64,000 nucleotides of DNA from Aliishimia ponticola (GTDB lineage Bacteria > Pseudomonadota > Alphaproteobacteria > Rhodobacterales > Rhodobacteraceae). Positions 10,092 through 19,016 of the stretch are shown here, in pieces. The stretch is taken from assembly GCF_004803475.1 (NCBI RefSeq), contig NZ_SRKY01000003.1, forward strand, positions 1 to 64,000. The letters are read 5' to 3'. How positions within the stretch are numbered: the stretch's first letter is position 1; each line of letters begins with the position of its first letter. The notes below the pieces were generated by a model. It saw only the letters and a program-made list of their open reading frames with translations, had not been told where the DNA came from and searched no databases. Position numbers and translations under genes: made by a program.

Positions 10092-10865
10092 ATGGCTGAT
10101 TTGACAGGAAAAACCGCAATTATCACAGGCGCTTCGCGTGGCATCGGTGCCGCGACGGCGCGGCATCTGGCAGAACTCGGCGCGCATGTCGTTCTGGCGG
10201 CGCGCTCTGAGGGGGCGATTTCGACCCTTGCAGAAGAGATCACATCCGCGGGCGGAAAAGCGCTTGCCGTGGGGTGCGATGTGGGCGCTCAAGCGTCGGT
10301 CGAAGCGTTGATCGAAAAGACCAAAAGCTGGTCGGGGCAGATCGATCTTCTGGTGAACAATGCGGGGCTTATCGACCCGATCGCCCGCATCGACGAGAGC
10401 GACCCCGAAGCGTGGGGGCATGTGGTCGATGTGAACCTCAAGGGCGTCTATTACGGCATCCGCTTTGCCCTGCCCCACATGCTGTCGCAAGCTGCCGGCG
10501 GCACGATCATCAACATCTCGTCCGGGGCCGCGACGGGCGCTTTGGAAGGCTGGAGCCATTATTGCGCGACCAAGGCGGCGGTTCTGTCGCTGACCAAGTG
10601 CACCGATGTGGAATATCGCGACAAGGGCATCCGCGTCATGGGGCTGTCTCCCGGTACGGTGGCAACGGAGATGCAGGTTCAGATCAAGGCGTCGGGCATC
10701 AACCCGGTAAGCCAGCTTGACCCGAATGTGCATATCCCGCCGGAATGGGTCGCGCAGGCGATTGCATGGATGACGACGGCACAGGCCGACGATTACCGCG
10801 GGACGGATTTGTCGCTGCGCGCGGATGAGGCGCGCAAGGCAATCGGTTTGCCGCTGGCGGGTTAA
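10092..10865 (+). CDS. Short-chain dehydrogenase/reductase
   Basis: A 257-residue NAD(P)-dependent SDR. The cofactor loop is TGASRGIGAA near the N-terminus, NNAG follows in the middle, and the active site comprises the Ser in INISSG and a YCATK Tyr-Lys pair. The start at 10092 was chosen because it puts the Rossmann strand directly after the Met; the open frame extends upstream, but that stretch lacks SDR features and crosses the divergent promoter region. The substrate cannot be read from sequence. It stands alone, divergent from the metalloprotease and convergent with the next small gene. Confidence 0.9.
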   Translation: MADLTGKTAIITGASRGIGAATARHLAELGAHVVLAARSEGAISTLAEEITSAGGKALAVGCDVGAQASVEALIEKTKSWSGQIDLLVNNAGLIDPIARIDESDPEAWGHVVDVNLKGVYYGIRFALPHMLSQAAGGTIINISSGAATGALEGWSHYCATKAAVLSLTKCTDVEYRDKGIRVMGLSPGTVATEMQVQIKASGINPVSQLDPNVHIPPEWVAQAIAWMTTAQADDYRGTDLSLRADEARKAIGLPLAG

Positions 10866-10867
10866 GC

Positions 10868-11206
10868 TCAGATCGGGAACTGACGCAGGCAGGTCTTTGC
10901 CTTGGTCTGGAAGTCGCGCACATGCTCCTGCGAGGAGTAGCGCTGCGTGACTGTCTTGAAGGCATTGGCCTTCTGGCGCTCGTTCCCGCTGACATACTTG
11001 GTCAGGATCAGCCCGGACATCAGGTGAAAGAGCGAAACGTCTTTTTGCGAAATCAGGCCGACCTTGGACGCGGCCGTCGGCACAACCGACAGGATCGCGG
11101 CGCAGCGCAACGCGGCAGCTTCGGTTCCGGAATATGTCTTGCGGGCGTCAGCCGTTCCAGCGGTCAAGGCAAGGCTCAGCGCCGCCAGAAGTGTGAATTT
11201 ACGCAT
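10868..11206 (-). CDS. Small secreted protein, function unknown
   Basis: A 112-residue protein with a clear signal peptide (KFTLLAALSLALTAGTADA, cleavage after about residue 21). The mature part is helical, about 90 residues, with two cysteines (in LRCAA and KTCLR) that could form a disulfide in the periplasm. It resembles small exported proteins found in Rhodobacterales, but I cannot name a family. It is convergent with the SDR gene, with only 2 bases between the two stops. Confidence 0.8.
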   Translation of the reverse strand: MRKFTLLAALSLALTAGTADARKTYSGTEAAALRCAAILSVVPTAASKVGLISQKDVSLFHLMSGLILTKYVSGNERQKANAFKTVTQRYSSQEHVRDFQTKAKTCLRQFPI

Positions 11207-11312
11207 CGTGTAACCCTCTCACTCGTTACACTTTGGTTTTGCCAAGCACCCATGGCGAAAATGGGGCAGCCGCCCGGCATCGCCATGGTCATTGCGGGGC
11301 ACGGCGCCCGCC

Positions 11313-11552
11313 TTAGAACGCCTTGAACGTCATCGTCGTCAAAGACCGTTCGATGCCGCTGATATCCAGCAGCTTGTCATTGATGTAATGACCGACATCC
11401 TCGGTTTCGGGGATGTAGACCTTCATCAGCAGGTCATATTCGCCCGATGTCGAATACAGTTCGGAATGGATTTCCCGCAGGGCGATTTCCTCGGCCACCT
11501 TGTAGGTCGTGCCGGGCTTGCATCGGATTTGGATAAACACGCATGTGGTCAT
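11313..11552 (-). CDS. Stand-alone Lrp/AsnC ligand-binding domain (RAM-like)
   Basis: A 79-residue protein that matches only the C-terminal ligand-binding domain of Lrp/AsnC regulators, with no helix-turn-helix. The fold is recognisable from the pattern of an initial beta strand (CVFIQIR), GEYDLLMKV in the middle and a final strand. The start at 11552 is supported by a GAGGAG ribosome-binding site; a longer upstream frame lacks a helix-turn-helix. Stand-alone domains of this type can form oligomers that bind amino acids or act as partners of full Lrp proteins (known for the family). It is divergent from hisB across 124 bases, so a link to amino-acid sensing is plausible but inferred. Confidence 0.85.
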   Translation of the reverse strand: MTTCVFIQIRCKPGTTYKVAEEIALREIHSELYSTSGEYDLLMKVYIPETEDVGHYINDKLLDISGIERSLTTMTFKAF

Positions 11553-11621
11553 GGGATGGCTCCTCTTGCGGGCGACACTGGCACAAGCGCCACGCTGGCC
11601 GCAATCGGTGATTTGCCCCTC

Positions 11622-11650
11622 TTGGCCCGGTTCGGTGTGCCGCCTATAAG
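11622..11650 (+). promoter_or_regulatory. Candidate sigma70-type promoter for hisB
   Basis: TTGGCC at 11622-11627 and TATAAG at 11645-11650 are separated by 17 bases, and lie 26 bases upstream of the hisB start. The match is by eye only. Confidence 0.4.
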
Positions 11651-11676
11651 GGCGCGGCAACACAAGGGAAAAGCCG

Positions 11677-12264
11677 ATGCGGACCGCCAAGATCACCCGC
11701 AAGACTGCCGAAACCGATATTTCCGTCGAAGTGAACCTCGACGGGACCGGGCAGTATGACATGAAGACCGGTGTAGGTTTCTTCGATCACATGCTGGACC
11801 AGCTTGCCCGCCATGCGCTGATCGACATGACGGTTCGGGCGACGGGCGATCTGCATATCGACGACCACCACACGGTAGAGGATGTCGGCATCGCGATCGG
11901 GCAGGCTCTGGCCAAGGCGCTTGGCGACAAGACGGGCATCCGCCGTTACGGATCGTGTCTGCTGCCGATGGATGACGCGCTTGTGCGTACGGCGCTGGAC
12001 TTGTCGGCGCGTCCCTTCCTTGTCTGGAATGTCGATCTGCCCACCGCGAAGATCGGCACATTCGACACCGAACTGGTGCGCGAGTTCTTTCAGGCGCTGG
12101 CGACCCATGGCGGCATCACGCTGCATGTGGACATGCTGCACGGGGTGAATTCGCACCACATCGCGGAGGCCGCGTTCAAATCCGTGGCCCGCGCGCTGCG
12201 CGAAGCGGTCGAAACCGACCCGCGCAAGGCCGATGCGATCCCATCGACCAAGGGCGCGCTCTAA
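11677..12264 (+). CDS. hisB: Imidazoleglycerol-phosphate dehydratase
   Basis: A 195-residue enzyme of normal length for monofunctional HisB. It catalyses dehydration of imidazole-glycerol phosphate to imidazole-acetol phosphate, the sixth step of histidine synthesis. The duplicated metal-binding signature is visible: GFFDHMLDQ with DDHHTVED in the first half and [14 protein letters not shown] in the second. A ribosome-binding AAGGGAAAAG lies just before the start, and a candidate promoter lies further upstream. It is the first his gene of the window. The next, hisH, follows after two unrelated genes. Confidence 0.97.
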   Translation: MRTAKITRKTAETDISVEVNLDGTGQYDMKTGVGFFDHMLDQLARHALIDMTVRATGDLHIDDHHTVEDVGIAIGQALAKALGDKTGIRRYGSCLLPMDDALVRTALDLSARPFLVWNVDLPTAKIGTFDTELVREFFQALATHGGITLHVDMLHGVNSHHIAEAAFKSVARALREAVETDPRKADAIPSTKGAL

Positions 12265-12287
12265 GACGCATGCATCTTTGCGAAACG

Positions 12288-12319
12288 GTGCCGAGGCGGG
12301 GAAAGCCCCGTCCCGGCAC
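12288..12319. terminator. Stem-loop between convergent hisB and the exporter gene
   Basis: An imperfect hairpin of 14 bp with two mismatches and an AAAG loop (GTGCCG at 12288-12293 pairs with CGGCAC at 12314-12319). It lies between the stop of hisB and the stop of the convergent transporter gene. There is no T tract, so termination is only a possibility. Confidence 0.35.
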
Positions 12320-12339
12320 GAGTCCCGTCGTGATTTCGG

Positions 12340-13563
12340 TCAGCTCGCGGCCTCTTGCGCGGTCTGTTCAGAAGCGGCGCGGCGGAAGAAGCCGTGCCAC
12401 AGCCCTGTCGCGACCAAAGATACTGTCAGCATCGCGGCGGCCATAGGCACGGCCGTTGCGGTTCCCATCAGGGCGACAAGGCTGGACATGCAGAAGGCGA
12501 CCGCGAATTGCAGCGATCCCAACCCGGCAGAGCCTAGACCCGCCGCCTCCGGGCTACCGGCCATGGCGATGGCCATGCCATTGGCACTCAGCAATCCGAC
12601 CATGCCCAGGACGCACCACAGCGCTGCGACCAGAACCCACGCCTGTTGGGTGCCTGACACGGTCAGCAGCACCGCAGCCAGTCCTGCAAAGACCGGCAGA
12701 CCTGCCGACAGGATTTGCGCCGGGCTGAAGTGGTTCAGCAGTTGGTTATTGATCTGCGCAAAGATCACCAGGGCAGAGGCGACCACCCCGAAAAGCACCC
12801 CATAGCTGGATGCCGACATACCGAAGCCACCGATGAAGACACCCGAGGATCCGGTGATGAAGGCAAAGATCGGCGCCTGAATAAAGGCGGTCACAAGCGC
12901 CGGCACGATGAAGCGGCGGCGGGTGGCAAGGGTTTTGAAATGGCCCAGCGCGTTGCTGAAAGCGCCCGGTCGGCGGTTTTCCTGCGGCAAGGTCTCGGGG
13001 ATGACGATCAACGTCAGGACCAGCGCCGTCACGCCCACGATGATCAGCGTCACGAAGATGGACCGCCAGCCAAGCGCGGTCAGCAGAACGCTGCCCAGAA
13101 ACGGCGAGATGATCGGCCCGATGGTCATCAACGTCACCAGAAGGGTCATGACCTTGGCCACTGCCCTGCCCTGATACAGATCGGTCACGATGGCGCGCCC
13201 TACGGCCATGCCGGTACATGCGCCAATCGCCTGCAAGAAGCGCAGCACGTTGAAGGACACGATGTCATCGACCATCAGCAGACCAATTGACGTCAGCGTA
13301 AACAGCAGCGTGCCGCCCACCAAGGGCAGCTTTCGTCCAAAGGCATCGGACAAGGGGCCGACGATGAACTGCCCAAGACACAGGCCCAGAAAGAAGACCG
13401 ACAAAGACAGCTCTGCCGCAGAATGCGGCGCATCCATCGCTTCGGCCACCTGCCCGATCGCTGGAAGGTACATATCCGTCGCCAGCGGCGGGAACACGGA
13501 CAACAGCGCCAGCACGATGATGATGAAGGCTGCATGCAGCCTCGTTTGAGGAGAGATCGGCAT
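12340..13563 (-). CDS. Bcr/CflA-family MFS drug exporter
   Basis: A 407-residue, 12-helix inner-membrane transporter of the major facilitator superfamily. The family signature ATDMYLPA is present in the first periplasmic loop, and the motif GPLSDAFGRKLP lies between helices 2 and 3. The start at 13563 was chosen because it gives a normal Bcr/CflA N-terminus with an AGGA ribosome-binding site; the longer frame would run through the operator. It is transcribed divergently from a TetR regulator, the classic arrangement for a drug pump repressed by its neighbour. The substrate is unknown. Confidence 0.92.
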   Translation of the reverse strand: MPISPQTRLHAAFIIIVLALLSVFPPLATDMYLPAIGQVAEAMDAPHSAAELSLSVFFLGLCLGQFIVGPLSDAFGRKLPLVGGTLLFTLTSIGLLMVDDIVSFNVLRFLQAIGACTGMAVGRAIVTDLYQGRAVAKVMTLLVTLMTIGPIISPFLGSVLLTALGWRSIFVTLIIVGVTALVLTLIVIPETLPQENRRPGAFSNALGHFKTLATRRRFIVPALVTAFIQAPIFAFITGSSGVFIGGFGMSASSYGVLFGVVASALVIFAQINNQLLNHFSPAQILSAGLPVFAGLAAVLLTVSGTQQAWVLVAALWCVLGMVGLLSANGMAIAMAGSPEAAGLGSAGLGSLQFAVAFCMSSLVALMGTATAVPMAAAMLTVSLVATGLWHGFFRRAASEQTAQEAAS

Positions 13564-13604
13564 AGTGGTATCGTCCTGTTCACATTTGACTGCAGAACAA
13601 TTAA

Positions 13605-13618
13605 TAGACCGCAGTCTA
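13605..13618. promoter_or_regulatory. Candidate TetR-family operator
   Basis: An inverted repeat of TAGAC and GTCTA separated by CGCA sits between the divergent exporter and TetR-family genes, 41 bases from the exporter start and 43 from the regulator start. Its central position and 14-base symmetry suit a TetR dimer controlling both genes. Confidence 0.5.
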
Positions 13619-13661
13619 ATAATGAAGGTCTGAATTCGGGTAGCAGGGTTGCAAGCAACGC

Positions 13662-14246
13662 ATGACGCAGGAAACCACACAGGCGGCGGGCCGTCCGCGC
13701 AACGCAGAGGCCAGCGATGCCCTGAAACGAGAAGCACTGCGGCTGGTGCGCGAACAAGGTTACGGCGTGAGCATTGCCGCAATCATCAAAGCCGCCGGCG
13801 TGTCCCGCCAGACGCTTTACAATCGGTGGTCCACCAAGGCGGAATTGCTGCTTGATGCGCTGTTCGAACTGGCCGACATGCAGGTCGCCATCCCGGACCT
13901 GTCTCAGCCCGGACCGCGCCGCGCCGTCCTGACAACCTATATGCGCGAGGTCTTTCACCATGTGCGCAAGGATGCCGATCTGCTGCGGATCTTTATCTCG
14001 CAGGCGCAGTCCGATCCCGCGTTTCGGGCGGTGCTGTACGACCGTTTCGTTGAACCGCGTGATCTGATCGTGGTCGATGTGTTGCGGGATGCGCAGGCGC
14101 GTGGCGAAATCGCACAGGATCGTGACCCGGCGCTGATCTCGGCCATGATCCACGGTGCCTTCTGGTACAGGCTGCTGCTGGACCTTCCGCTGGACGACGA
14201 TTTCGCCGCCGCGCTGGTAGAGGACGCCTTCCGCGGCGCAGCCTGA
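13662..14246 (+). CDS. TetR-family transcriptional regulator
   Basis: A 194-residue repressor candidate. The N-terminal helix-turn-helix (about residues 20-65) contains SIAAIIKAAGVSRQTLYNRW, the canonical TetR recognition region. The C-terminal ligand domain is helical and variable, including a TetR_C-like WYRLLLDLPL helix. It is divergent from the Bcr/CflA exporter, with a palindrome midway between their starts. By family habit it likely represses the pump and itself until a ligand binds. Confidence 0.92.
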   Translation: MTQETTQAAGRPRNAEASDALKREALRLVREQGYGVSIAAIIKAAGVSRQTLYNRWSTKAELLLDALFELADMQVAIPDLSQPGPRRAVLTTYMREVFHHVRKDADLLRIFISQAQSDPAFRAVLYDRFVEPRDLIVVDVLRDAQARGEIAQDRDPALISAMIHGAFWYRLLLDLPLDDDFAAALVEDAFRGAA

Positions 14247-14313
14247 CACCGATCCCTCTTGACGCGCGCGGCGTTTCGCGCGACCTCGCGGGGGATTTGG
14301 AAAGGAGACCGCC

Positions 14314-14943
14314 ATGCTGACAGCCATCATCGACTACGAAAGCGGCAACTTGCATTCGGCGGAAAAGGCGTTCCAGAAAATGGCTGCCGAAATCGGCGGC
14401 ATCGAGGTGGTCGTCACCGATGATCCGCAGACCGTGGCGCGCGCCGATCACATCGTCCTGCCCGGCGACGGGGCCTTCCCGTCCTGTATGAATGCCCTGC
14501 GCGGCTCTGGCGTGTTCGACGCAGTGATCGAAGCGGTCGAGACCCGCGCCCGCCCCTTCCTTGGGATTTGCGTCGGCATGCAGCTTATGGCGCGGATCGG
14601 TCACGAATATGAGGATACGCCCGGACTTGGCTGGATCGATGGCGAGGTCCACCGCATCACGGCGCCCGGCCTGAAAATCCCGCATATGGGCTGGAACGAT
14701 CTGGTGATCGAACGGCCTCACCCGGTTCTGGACGGGCTGCAAACCGGCGATCACGCCTATTTCGTACATTCCTACCAGATGCAGATGACCGACCCTGCGC
14801 AACGGTTGGCACATGTGGAGTACGGCGGCGATGTCACGGCGATTGTCTCCAAAGACAACATGGTCGGTACCCAGTTCCACCCGGAAAAGAGCGCTGACAA
14901 GGGGTTGCAGATGATCGCCAACTTCCTGCGCTGGCGTCCGTAA
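14314..14943 (+). CDS. hisH: Imidazole glycerol phosphate synthase, glutaminase subunit
   Basis: A 209-residue class I glutamine amidotransferase that supplies ammonia to HisF. The catalytic Cys is in LGICVGMQLM, and the His and Glu are in GTQFHPEKS. The oxyanion region near the N-terminus reads LPGDGAFPS. A GGAAAGGAG ribosome-binding site precedes the ATG. Its partner hisF lies 1.7 kb downstream on the same strand. Length is normal for the family. Confidence 0.97.
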   Translation: MLTAIIDYESGNLHSAEKAFQKMAAEIGGIEVVVTDDPQTVARADHIVLPGDGAFPSCMNALRGSGVFDAVIEAVETRARPFLGICVGMQLMARIGHEYEDTPGLGWIDGEVHRITAPGLKIPHMGWNDLVIERPHPVLDGLQTGDHAYFVHSYQMQMTDPAQRLAHVEYGGDVTAIVSKDNMVGTQFHPEKSADKGLQMIANFLRWRP

Positions 14944-14950
14944 CCCCGCG

Positions 14951-14984
14951 CGGCAGACGGACCCGGTACGGCAGACGGACCCGG
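14951..14984. repeat. Tandem 16-base direct repeat downstream of hisH
   Basis: CGGCAGACGGACCCGG occurs at 14951-14966 and again at 14969-14984, an 18-base period. It lies just after the hisH stop and has no obvious function. Replication slippage is the simplest origin. Confidence 0.7.
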
Positions 14985-15015
14985 CACGGATCAAGCGCGC
15001 CGGGCCGGCCCCCTG

Positions 15016-15396
15016 TTACTGCAAGCGTGTCCAGTTCTGGCTGCGGCAGATCGGACCGACACAGCCCGATACCTTGAGCGTATTTCCGGACAATTGCATC
15101 TTGGACCGATAGGTCTTGTCCACATCCGGTGCCCAGATCTTGCCGCCGGAATACTTGCCGCCGCCCTTCGGGGACATGCCCGTGATCATCTGCCGCCCCA
15201 CGATCGAGGTATTGGCATTGCCGACCACCTTCGCTATCGTGCCGCACAGCTTGGCCCCGCAAGGCGCGATATCCACATGCAGGTATCCGCCGGTCTCGCC
15301 GGTTTCGGTCTTCCAACGGCCCGCGGCCGGTTCCGCGATGGCCGCAGAAGACAGTGCCGTCACCAATGTCGCCGTGGCAAAAAGCGTCTTTTTCAT
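15016..15396 (-). CDS. DUF2147-family secreted protein
   Basis: A 126-residue exported protein with a signal peptide ([20 protein letters not shown]). The mature domain opens with GRWKTETGE, typical of DUF2147 (lipocalin-like beta barrel), and contains four cysteines, two as CGAKLC and two as CVGPIC, probably disulfides. The start at 15396 has a GGGAGG ribosome-binding site. It lies on the opposite strand between hisH and hisA, so it interrupts the his transcription unit. The molecular role of DUF2147 is not established. Confidence 0.85.
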   Translation of the reverse strand: MKKTLFATATLVTALSSAAIAEPAAGRWKTETGETGGYLHVDIAPCGAKLCGTIAKVVGNANTSIVGRQMITGMSPKGGGKYSGGKIWAPDVDKTYRSKMQLSGNTLKVSGCVGPICRSQNWTRLQ

Positions 15397-15524
15397 GGTA
15401 TTTTCCTCCCGTATGGGCACCCTGCCCCGCCCCCTGCGCAGCGGGCAAGGCTGACCTTGCGTCCACTTGCATCGCCCCGCGCCCCGTGCCAAATCGCGCC
15501 TGCATCAGCACAGGGAGCCGCGCC

Positions 15525-16241
15525 ATGATCCTCTACCCCGCTATCGACCTGAAAGACGGGCAAGCCGTGCGCCTTGTGCATGGCGACATGGACCGCTCCA
15601 CCGTGTTCAACGACGACCCTGCCGCACAGGCTATGGAATTTGTGAACGCGGGCTGCGAATGGCTCCACCTGGTTGACCTGAACGGCGCTTTCGCGGGGGA
15701 GCCTGTGAACGCCGCCCCGGTCGAGGCGATCCTGAAATCGACAAACGTGCCCGCGCAACTGGGCGGCGGCATCCGCGATATGGTCACGATCGAAGCATGG
15801 CTGTCCAAGGGGTTGCAGCGCGTGATCCTTGGCACGGTTGCCGTCGAAAACCCCGATCTGGTGCGCGAGGCCGCCAAGGCCTTTCCCGGCCACGTCGCGG
15901 TGGGTATCGACGCGCGCGGCGGCATGGTCGCGACGAAAGGCTGGGCGACAGAAACCGACGTGAACGCAACCGACCTGGCCAAATCCTTCGAGGACGCCGG
16001 AGTGGCCGCGATCATCTATACCGACATCAACCGCGATGGCGCGATGGGCGGGCCGAATGTCGAAGCGACCGAAGCGCTGGCCCGCGCCGTGTCGATTCCG
16101 GTCATCGCCTCTGGCGGGGTATCCTCGCTTGATGATCTCAAGGCATTGAAAGCGACCGGGGTGATTTCCGGGGCGATCTCGGGCCGTGCGCTTTATGATG
16201 GGGCAATCGATCTGAAACAGGCGCTGGCTGCTCTGGCCTGA
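15525..16241 (+). CDS. hisA: ProFAR isomerase (phosphoribosylformimino-AICAR-P isomerase)
   Basis: A 238-residue (beta/alpha)8-barrel enzyme for the fourth histidine step. The N-terminal catalytic Asp is in [10 protein letters not shown], the C-terminal half Asp is in YTDINRDG, and phosphate-binding glycines are in GGGIRD and ASGGVSS. The start at 15525 is the standard HisA N-terminus; the frame is open further upstream but that part matches nothing. Its stop overlaps the start of the next gene by one base (TGATG). Confidence 0.97.
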   Translation: MILYPAIDLKDGQAVRLVHGDMDRSTVFNDDPAAQAMEFVNAGCEWLHLVDLNGAFAGEPVNAAPVEAILKSTNVPAQLGGGIRDMVTIEAWLSKGLQRVILGTVAVENPDLVREAAKAFPGHVAVGIDARGGMVATKGWATETDVNATDLAKSFEDAGVAAIIYTDINRDGAMGGPNVEATEALARAVSIPVIASGGVSSLDDLKALKATGVISGAISGRALYDGAIDLKQALAALA

Positions 16242-16576
16242 TGGGGGTTGAGTTTCTGTTATATCTTGCGGCCCCTTGCGTCGTTGCCTTCCTTGTTTCC
16301 TTCCTCTGCCAAAGCCGCCTGGCCCGGCGCATTCTGCGATGGGGCGCAGCGGTCTTTCTGACCTGTTTCGTCGTCGCGGCGATGATCGAAGGCGCCTGTT
16401 CGGGCGGCAGCCTGCTCAAAGGCCTTGGCAAGTGCTCACCGGCTTGGGTCCATGACCTTGGCCGCGCGTTGGAGACGCCGCTTGTGCTAAGTGTTATCGC
16501 CTATCCGTTCGTTGGCCCCGCCTTGCTGCTGGCCGCGTCGCTGCTGGAAATGGTACAAATCAAAGCGCGGCGCTGA
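16241..16576 (+). CDS. Small membrane protein coupled to hisA, unknown function
   Basis: A 111-residue protein with about three hydrophobic segments (residues 5-22, 34-50 and 82-103) and two cysteines in the central loop (EGACSGG, GKCSPAW). Its ATG overlaps the hisA stop by one base, and hisF follows 98 bases later, so it is probably co-transcribed with the his genes. I do not recognise a family. No enzymatic motif is visible. Confidence 0.75.
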   Translation: MGVEFLLYLAAPCVVAFLVSFLCQSRLARRILRWGAAVFLTCFVVAAMIEGACSGGSLLKGLGKCSPAWVHDLGRALETPLVLSVIAYPFVGPALLLAASLLEMVQIKARR

Positions 16577-16674
16577 TCGGTGCCTGTCCGCCGGCCTGCC
16601 CGTCGCTTCATCGGGCCAGCAACACTGTCTTAATCTCCCTTCCCTCGCAGAAGAAACCGCCCTAAACCGTCACC

Positions 16675-17436
16675 ATGTTAAAAACCCGCATCATCCCCTG
16701 TCTCGACGTTGCCGATGGCCGAGTGGTCAAGGGCGTCAATTTCGTGGACCTCATCGACGCGGGCGATCCCGTGGAAGCCGCCAAGGCCTATGACGCCGCT
16801 GGCGCGGATGAGCTGTGCTTCCTCGACATCCACGCCACCCATGAAAACCGCGGCACGATGTATGATCTGGTGCGCCGCACGGCAGAACATTGCTTTATCC
16901 CGCTGACCGTCGGCGGCGGCATGCGCACCCCGCAGGATGTGCGCGATCTGCTGCTTGCCGGGGCGGACAAGGTCAGCTTCAACTCGGCTGCCGTGGCCGA
17001 TCCCACGGTGCTGCGCCGCGCGGCCGACCAATTTGGCAGCCAATGCATCGTCTGCGCCATCGACGCCAAGACCGTTGCGCCCGGCAAATGGGAAATCTTT
17101 ACCCATGGCGGCCGCAAGCCCACCGGCATCGACGCTGTCGAATTTGCCCGCACTGCCGCCGCGCAGGGGGCCGGGGAAATCCTGCTGACCTCCATGGACC
17201 GGGACGGCACCAAGGCGGGGTTCAACCTGCCCCTCACACGCGCGATTTCCGAGGCCGTGAGCATTCCCGTGATCGCCTCTGGCGGTGTCGGCACGCTTGA
17301 CCACCTGGTCGAAGGCGTGACCGAAGGCAAGGCCTCTGCCGTGCTTGCGGCATCCATCTTCCATTTCGGCACCTACACCATCGCCGAAGCCAAGGCGCAT
17401 ATGGCCGCCGCTGGCATTCCGATGAGGACCGCATGA
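16675..17436 (+). CDS. hisF: Imidazole glycerol phosphate synthase, cyclase subunit
   Basis: A 253-residue (beta/alpha)8-barrel partner of HisH. Both halves of the duplicated barrel are visible: [15 protein letters not shown] at the N-terminus with the catalytic Asp, and [12 protein letters not shown] in the second half with the other catalytic Asp. Phosphate-binding loops are GGGMRT and ASGGVGT. It overlaps hisE by four bases (ATGA). Length is normal for the family. Confidence 0.97.
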   Translation: MLKTRIIPCLDVADGRVVKGVNFVDLIDAGDPVEAAKAYDAAGADELCFLDIHATHENRGTMYDLVRRTAEHCFIPLTVGGGMRTPQDVRDLLLAGADKVSFNSAAVADPTVLRRAADQFGSQCIVCAIDAKTVAPGKWEIFTHGGRKPTGIDAVEFARTAAAQGAGEILLTSMDRDGTKAGFNLPLTRAISEAVSIPVIASGGVGTLDHLVEGVTEGKASAVLAASIFHFGTYTIAEAKAHMAAAGIPMRTA

Positions 17437-17738
17437 CTCTCGACGACCTTTTCGCCACGATCGAAGCACGCAAAGGCGCGGACCCGGAGACGTCCTGGAC
17501 GGCCAAGCTGCTTGCCAAGGGGCCGGAAAAATGCGCTGAGAAGTTCGGGGAAGAGGCTGTTGAAGCCATCATCGAAGCGGTGAAGGGCGACCAAAAACGC
17601 CTGACCTCCGAGGCGGCTGATGTGCTCTATCACCTCTTGGTGATGCTGGCCGCCCGCGATGTGGCGCTGAGCGACGTTCTGGCCGAACTTGCGCGCCGTC
17701 AGGGCACCTCTGGCATCGCGGAAAAGGCCGCCCGTTAA
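17433..17738 (+). CDS. hisE: Phosphoribosyl-ATP pyrophosphatase
   Basis: A 101-residue all-alpha MazG-like pyrophosphohydrolase for the second histidine step. The metal-binding [10 protein letters not shown] and the later [13 protein letters not shown] motifs are clear. It is monofunctional, with no fused HisI domain. The start overlaps the hisF stop by four bases, so translation is coupled. It ends the his cluster; hisG, hisD, hisC and hisI are not in the window. Confidence 0.96.
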   Translation: MTLDDLFATIEARKGADPETSWTAKLLAKGPEKCAEKFGEEAVEAIIEAVKGDQKRLTSEAADVLYHLLVMLAARDVALSDVLAELARRQGTSGIAEKAAR

Positions 17739-17876
17739 CACGGCATCCCCCGCACGGGGCGCGACTTTGCCGTGCAAGTTTCCGGGTGCGGGAATGTCTG
17801 GCATGGGTGAGGCGTTGACATTTGCGTCTGACGCCACGTCAATCGTTCTGACCGACGACATAGGAGACTTCACCAT

Positions 17877-18416
17877 ATGGCGACCCTGACCGATACCCCA
17901 CTGCGTTACGGCTTGGTGTCACGCATCTTTCACTGGGGCATGGCGCTGTTGTTTCTGTGCCAATTCGCCTCCGCCGCCGCCCATTGGGCGCTGCCGCGCG
18001 AAAACGCCCTGCTCGAGACGCTTTGGTCCTATCACACGACCTTGGGCACGACACTGTTCCTGCTGGTGCTTCTGCGCGGGCTTTGGGGACTGTCGCAGCT
18101 ATCAAACCGTCCGGAGCCGGAGCCGGGCCTGCTGGGGCGCGCGGCCCTGTTGGGGCACCTGGCGCTTTATGCGCTGATGGTCATCATCCCCTTGCTGCGG
18201 CTCATTGCTGCGGCCGGTGGCACGCGCGGCCTGTCCTATCTGGGGATCGAGATTTTCGCCCCGCGCGCCGAGAAAATCGCGTGGATGGACGCCGCGGCCG
18301 AATGGCATGGTGAACTTGGCTGGCTGCTGTTCTTCGTCGTCATCGGGCATATTCTGATGGCGGTGGTCTGGCATAACCGCATCCAGAAAGACGACACCCT
18401 GCGACGCATGGCGTGA
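17877..18416 (+). CDS. Cytochrome b561-type membrane protein
   Basis: A 179-residue inner-membrane di-heme cytochrome with four predicted helices. Candidate heme-ligand histidines are in FHWGMALLF, HTTLGTTL, EWHGELG and IGHILMAV, the pattern of bacterial (CybB-like) cytochrome b561. The family takes electrons from ubiquinol or handles superoxide. A GGAG ribosome-binding site precedes the ATG. It starts 138 bases after hisE and is probably independent. Confidence 0.88.
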   Translation: MATLTDTPLRYGLVSRIFHWGMALLFLCQFASAAAHWALPRENALLETLWSYHTTLGTTLFLLVLLRGLWGLSQLSNRPEPEPGLLGRAALLGHLALYALMVIIPLLRLIAAAGGTRGLSYLGIEIFAPRAEKIAWMDAAAEWHGELGWLLFFVVIGHILMAVVWHNRIQKDDTLRRMA

Positions 18417-18469
18417 CCTAAGATACTGCCGCTGGCCGGGCGCGTGCGCCGTGCCCGGGTCTGGCCGCC

Positions 18470-18940
18470 TTACAGCTTGGAAGAGATGATTCCGGTATTG
18501 AAGCCGCCCATGCGAAGTTCGCTGAAAAGCCGCTGATACTCGATCTTGGGGCAGCGATTCTGCACCACCTTGATCCCCGCCGCCTCGGCCTTTGCTGCGG
18601 CGGCGGCATGTTCCACCCCGATCTGCATCCAGATCGCCTTCAACCCCGGCAAACTGTCCAGCGCCTCGTCGACGATCTCTGGCACATGCTCCGACCGGCG
18701 GAAAATGTCCACCATATCAACCGGTTCCTCGATGGACTTCAGGTCCGGCATGATCTTGTGCCCAAACAGGCTTTGCCCCGCATAGGCCGGGTTCACCGGG
18801 ATCACCTTGTAGCCCTTCAAATCCAGATACCGCCCCACGAAAAAGCTGGGCCGCACCGGGTTGGTCGATATGCCCACGACCGCCACGGTCTTCACCGATT
18901 TGAGGATATCGCGCAGATAGCTGTCGGAATACTCTGTCAT
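18470..18940 (-). CDS. CoA-binding domain protein (YccU-like)
   Basis: A 156-residue stand-alone CoA-binding Rossmann domain. The N-terminal VAVVGISTNPVRPS is the nucleotide-binding loop and NRCPKIE near the end is typical of the family. The start at 18940 was chosen because it gives the usual MT-x-Y start; the frame is open a little further upstream. The role of this small family is unproven. It is convergent with the cytochrome gene. Confidence 0.88.
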   Translation of the reverse strand: MTEYSDSYLRDILKSVKTVAVVGISTNPVRPSFFVGRYLDLKGYKVIPVNPAYAGQSLFGHKIMPDLKSIEEPVDMVDIFRRSEHVPEIVDEALDSLPGLKAIWMQIGVEHAAAAAKAEAAGIKVVQNRCPKIEYQRLFSELRMGGFNTGIISSKL

Positions 18941-18988
18941 CCCCTTTGCGTAGCGCGAGTCACCAGCCCTTGAAAGGGCGCGGATCAC

Positions 18989-19016
18989 AAAAAAACCCCG
19001 GGGACGAACCCCGGGG
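18989..19016 (-). terminator. Intrinsic terminator, minus strand
   Basis: On the minus strand an 8-bp perfect stem (CCCCGGGG on both arms, loop TTCGT) is followed by seven T. It lies 140 bases past the stop of the zinc-ribbon gene and so probably ends the rlmB/zinc-ribbon transcript, or a small RNA made from that 3' region. Confidence 0.85.
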
